Source: Dehalococcoidia bacterium
Lineage (GTDB): Bacteria; Chloroflexota; Dehalococcoidia; GIF9; AB-539-J10
Assembly: GCA_029857995.1 (NCBI GenBank)
Contig: JAOUFZ010000088.1
Location: 1 to 7,034, forward strand
Length of the DNA stretch: 7,034 bases
Direction of reading: 5' to 3'
Part shown: one piece after another, positions 5,859 to 7,034 of the stretch
Layout of the letters: each line of letters starts with the position of its first letter
Numbering within the stretch: the first letter of the stretch is position 1
Translations under genes and position numbers: made by a program
The notes under the pieces: model-generated
Told to the model about the DNA's origin: nothing
Seen by the model: the letters and a program-made list of their open reading frames with translations, nothing else
Database searches by the model: none

Positions 5859-6806
5859 ATGAACAATAAAAGATTTCTGGCAATTATGGTAACTGTGGTG
5901 GTAATAGTGCTATTCTTGGCCTCATCTTGCACAACGTCAACCAATCGTCAGCCAATTATCACGAGCCTCGAAGCTGAGGCAGAGCGTACTACTCCCTCGG
6001 GTAGTCTCCAGGTGATGTGTAGTGCTTCGGACCCTGATGGCGACCAGCTAGGCTATATCTGGTCGGCTAGCGCAGGCGACATAAGTGGGGATGGCGATGC
6101 GGTTACCTGGGTCGCTCCTGTGTCTGAAGGTTCCTACAGTGTTGCAGTCACGGTGACCGATGGTCGTGGTGGCGACGTAACGGATTATGTAACCGTCGCG
6201 GTGAGAGCCAATGAGCCACCAACCATTAGCAGCCTGATAGCCGATCCAGACTGGACCACTCCTTCCGGTACTATCCAGGTGACGTGTACTGCTTCAGACC
6301 CTGATGGCGACGAGCTGAGTTATGAGTGGTCGGCCAGTGGAGGTAGTATTTCTGGCACAGGCACAGTTGTAAACTGGACTGCTCCCGAAGAAGTTGGCAT
6401 ATACCACGTCACAGTTGCGGTTACTGATGGTCATGGTGGGGAAGACACAAGGTTCGTATATCTCAGCGCGGCAACTGGTACTCCGCCAACTATTGAAGAC
6501 CTGATTGTTACTGCCGAGCACCCATATTTGAAAGAAACTGCTACAGGGTACAAGGTCCTGAAAACATACCCATACGATATTGAGTGCATTGCTTCAAACA
6601 CGGATGGCGAACTCGGCGAACTGGTTTATGAATGGTCATGCGATGGTGGCGAGATTTCTGGGGAGGGCTCCATGATTACCTGGACTGCCCCGGATACAGA
6701 AGGTGACGTTACCGTCACGGTAGTGGTGACCGATGTCGCTGACAATATTGTGAGTAAGAGCATAATTCTCAACGTGGTGACTTGTCCAGCATGTATTCTT
6801 GGATAA
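5859..6806 (+). CDS. PKD/Ig-like lipoprotein with C-terminal CxxC, paralog of the preceding gene
   Basis: A 315-residue product starts at ATG 5859, with GGGGAG (5845-5850) 8 bases upstream, 24 bases after the previous stop. The N-terminus is a lipoprotein signal (MNNKR, hydrophobic 6-20, ASSC with Cys24), followed by a short serine/threonine linker. Three repeats lie at about 32-117, 118-208 and 209-308, matching those of the upstream protein domain for domain. Domains 1 and 2 have CSASDPDGDQL or CTASDPDGDEL, W.AP and VTV.VTDG.GG. Domain 3 has ECIASN and YEWSCDGG plus a three-residue insertion. It ends CPACILG (Cys309, Cys312). A lipid anchor here versus a hydrophobic helix in the neighbour suggests two proteins of similar function with different attachment. 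The ligand or partner is unknown; an adaptor or stalk for the ABC/lipoprotein module is an inference from position. Confidence 0.87.
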   Translation: MNNKRFLAIMVTVVVIVLFLASSCTTSTNRQPIITSLEAEAERTTPSGSLQVMCSASDPDGDQLGYIWSASAGDISGDGDAVTWVAPVSEGSYSVAVTVTDGRGGDVTDYVTVAVRANEPPTISSLIADPDWTTPSGTIQVTCTASDPDGDELSYEWSASGGSISGTGTVVNWTAPEEVGIYHVTVAVTDGHGGEDTRFVYLSAATGTPPTIEDLIVTAEHPYLKETATGYKVLKTYPYDIECIASNTDGELGELVYEWSCDGGEISGEGSMITWTAPDTEGDVTVTVVVTDVADNIVSKSIILNVVTCPACILG

Positions 6807-6809
6807 AAC
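5943..6809 (+). repeat. tandem paralog repeat, copy B (partner 4980-5837)
   Basis: This is the second copy of the PKD-domain coding segment, starting at the codon after the lipoprotein linker (Asn29) and ending three bases after the TAA. Domain 2 is the most conserved part; domain 1 and the end of domain 3 are more diverged. Within each copy, domains 1 and 2 are also recognisably related at the DNA level around the CTASDPDGDELSY codons, so the locus holds at least four related sub-repeats. Confidence 0.88.
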
Positions 6810-6820
6810 TAGGAGATGAA

Positions 6821-6826
6821 GGGAGG
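6821..6826 (+). promoter_or_regulatory. ribosome binding site that fixes a TTG start for threonine synthase
   Basis: GGGAGG sits 5 bases before the TTG at 6832. The nearby ATG codons at 6816 and 6839 are in other frames, and the latter meets a stop after two codons. The TTG opens the conserved zinc-ribbon frame immediately, so it is the only convincing start. Confidence 0.8.
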
Positions 6827-6831
6827 AAGAT

Positions 6832-7034
6832 TTGTCCTATGCTATAGCCTTGCGCTGCCGGAAGTGTGGGCGAGAGTATCCGTTGCAGCCTCTAAATCTG
6901 TGTGACTTTTGCTTCAGTCCGTTAGAGGTGAACTACGACTACAAGTCTATAGCCAAAGCGGCAAGTCGGGAAACGATTATCAAGGGGCCACCGAGCATGT
7001 GGCGCTACAGAGATCTGTTGCCTGTGGATGGCGA
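6832..7034 (+). CDS. thrC: threonine synthase, N-terminal part (zinc-ribbon form)
   Basis: A TTG start begins a frame that is open to the right edge (67 codons visible). The product opens with a four-cysteine zinc ribbon, CRKC (9-12) and CDFC (24-27). It then reads SPLEVNYDY and the motif MWRYRDLLPV that precedes the catalytic PLP domain in threonine synthases. The enzyme converts O-phosphohomoserine to threonine. The PLP lysine and most of the protein lie beyond the window. Homoserine-derived intermediates connect it to the cystathionine enzyme encoded at the other side of the window. Other PLP fold-II enzymes with an N-terminal ribbon are possible, but the WRYRDLLPV stretch favours threonine synthase. 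The preceding PKD gene ends 25 bases upstream, so it may belong to the same transcript. Confidence 0.88.
   Translation, partial: MSYAIALRCRKCGREYPLQPLNLCDFCFSPLEVNYDYKSIAKAASRETIIKGPPSMWRYRDLLPVDG

Noticed and set aside
407..6831. Rho-independent terminators between genes
   Set aside because: No GC-rich stem followed by a T-run was found in any of the short gaps.
6816..6842. ATG 6816 or ATG 6839 as the thrC start
   Set aside because: Both are out of frame with the zinc-ribbon sequence; TTG 6832 has a well-spaced GGGAGG.

Overview
The window reads as one co-directional gene string on the + strand with very short gaps, strong Shine-Dalgarno sites, and GTG and TTG starts alongside ATG. It suggests an uncultured anaerobic bacterium. 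The style of the PKD/Ig-like repeats, the lipoproteins and the gene set remind me of Chloroflexota, perhaps Dehalococcoidia from sediment or subsurface. That placement is an impression, not something the sequence proves.

Left block (1-2279): the 3' end of cysteine synthase (cysK), a complete serine acetyltransferase (cysE), and a PLP enzyme of the cystathionine gamma-synthase/lyase family that overlaps cysE by 4 bases. Together they make O-acetylserine, convert it to cysteine, and pass sulfur between cysteine and the homoserine branch. At the far right edge (6832-7034) the N-terminus of threonine synthase (thrC) begins from a TTG codon, so amino-acid genes flank the middle block.

Junction (2223-2434): a 106-bp segment is present twice in direct tandem. 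Each copy holds the 3' tail of the transsulfuration gene, its stop, a ribosome binding site and the 5' end of the ABC permease gene. Copy 1 therefore encodes a 23-residue aborted permease start, and copy 2 begins with a remnant transsulfuration tail.

Middle block (2397-6806): a MacB/FtsX-type permease, its ATPase, a small lipoprotein with a CxxC...CxxC...GGxC pattern like the DUF2318/FtrD-type metal-binding proteins, and two tandem paralogous secreted proteins. Each paralog has three PKD/Ig-like domains and ends in C-x-x-C-x-x-G. The two share their extracytoplasmic part but have different N-terminal targeting segments (long n-region plus hydrophobic helix versus lipobox). Cysteine pairs of the CxxC type occur in the predicted exported parts of all four non-ATPase products. 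This makes the block look like an uncharacterised envelope module for metal, redox or thiol chemistry placed inside a sulfur amino-acid operon.

No RNA genes, CRISPR arrays, transposases or convincing terminators were seen, and there is no gene-free stretch over 300 bases.
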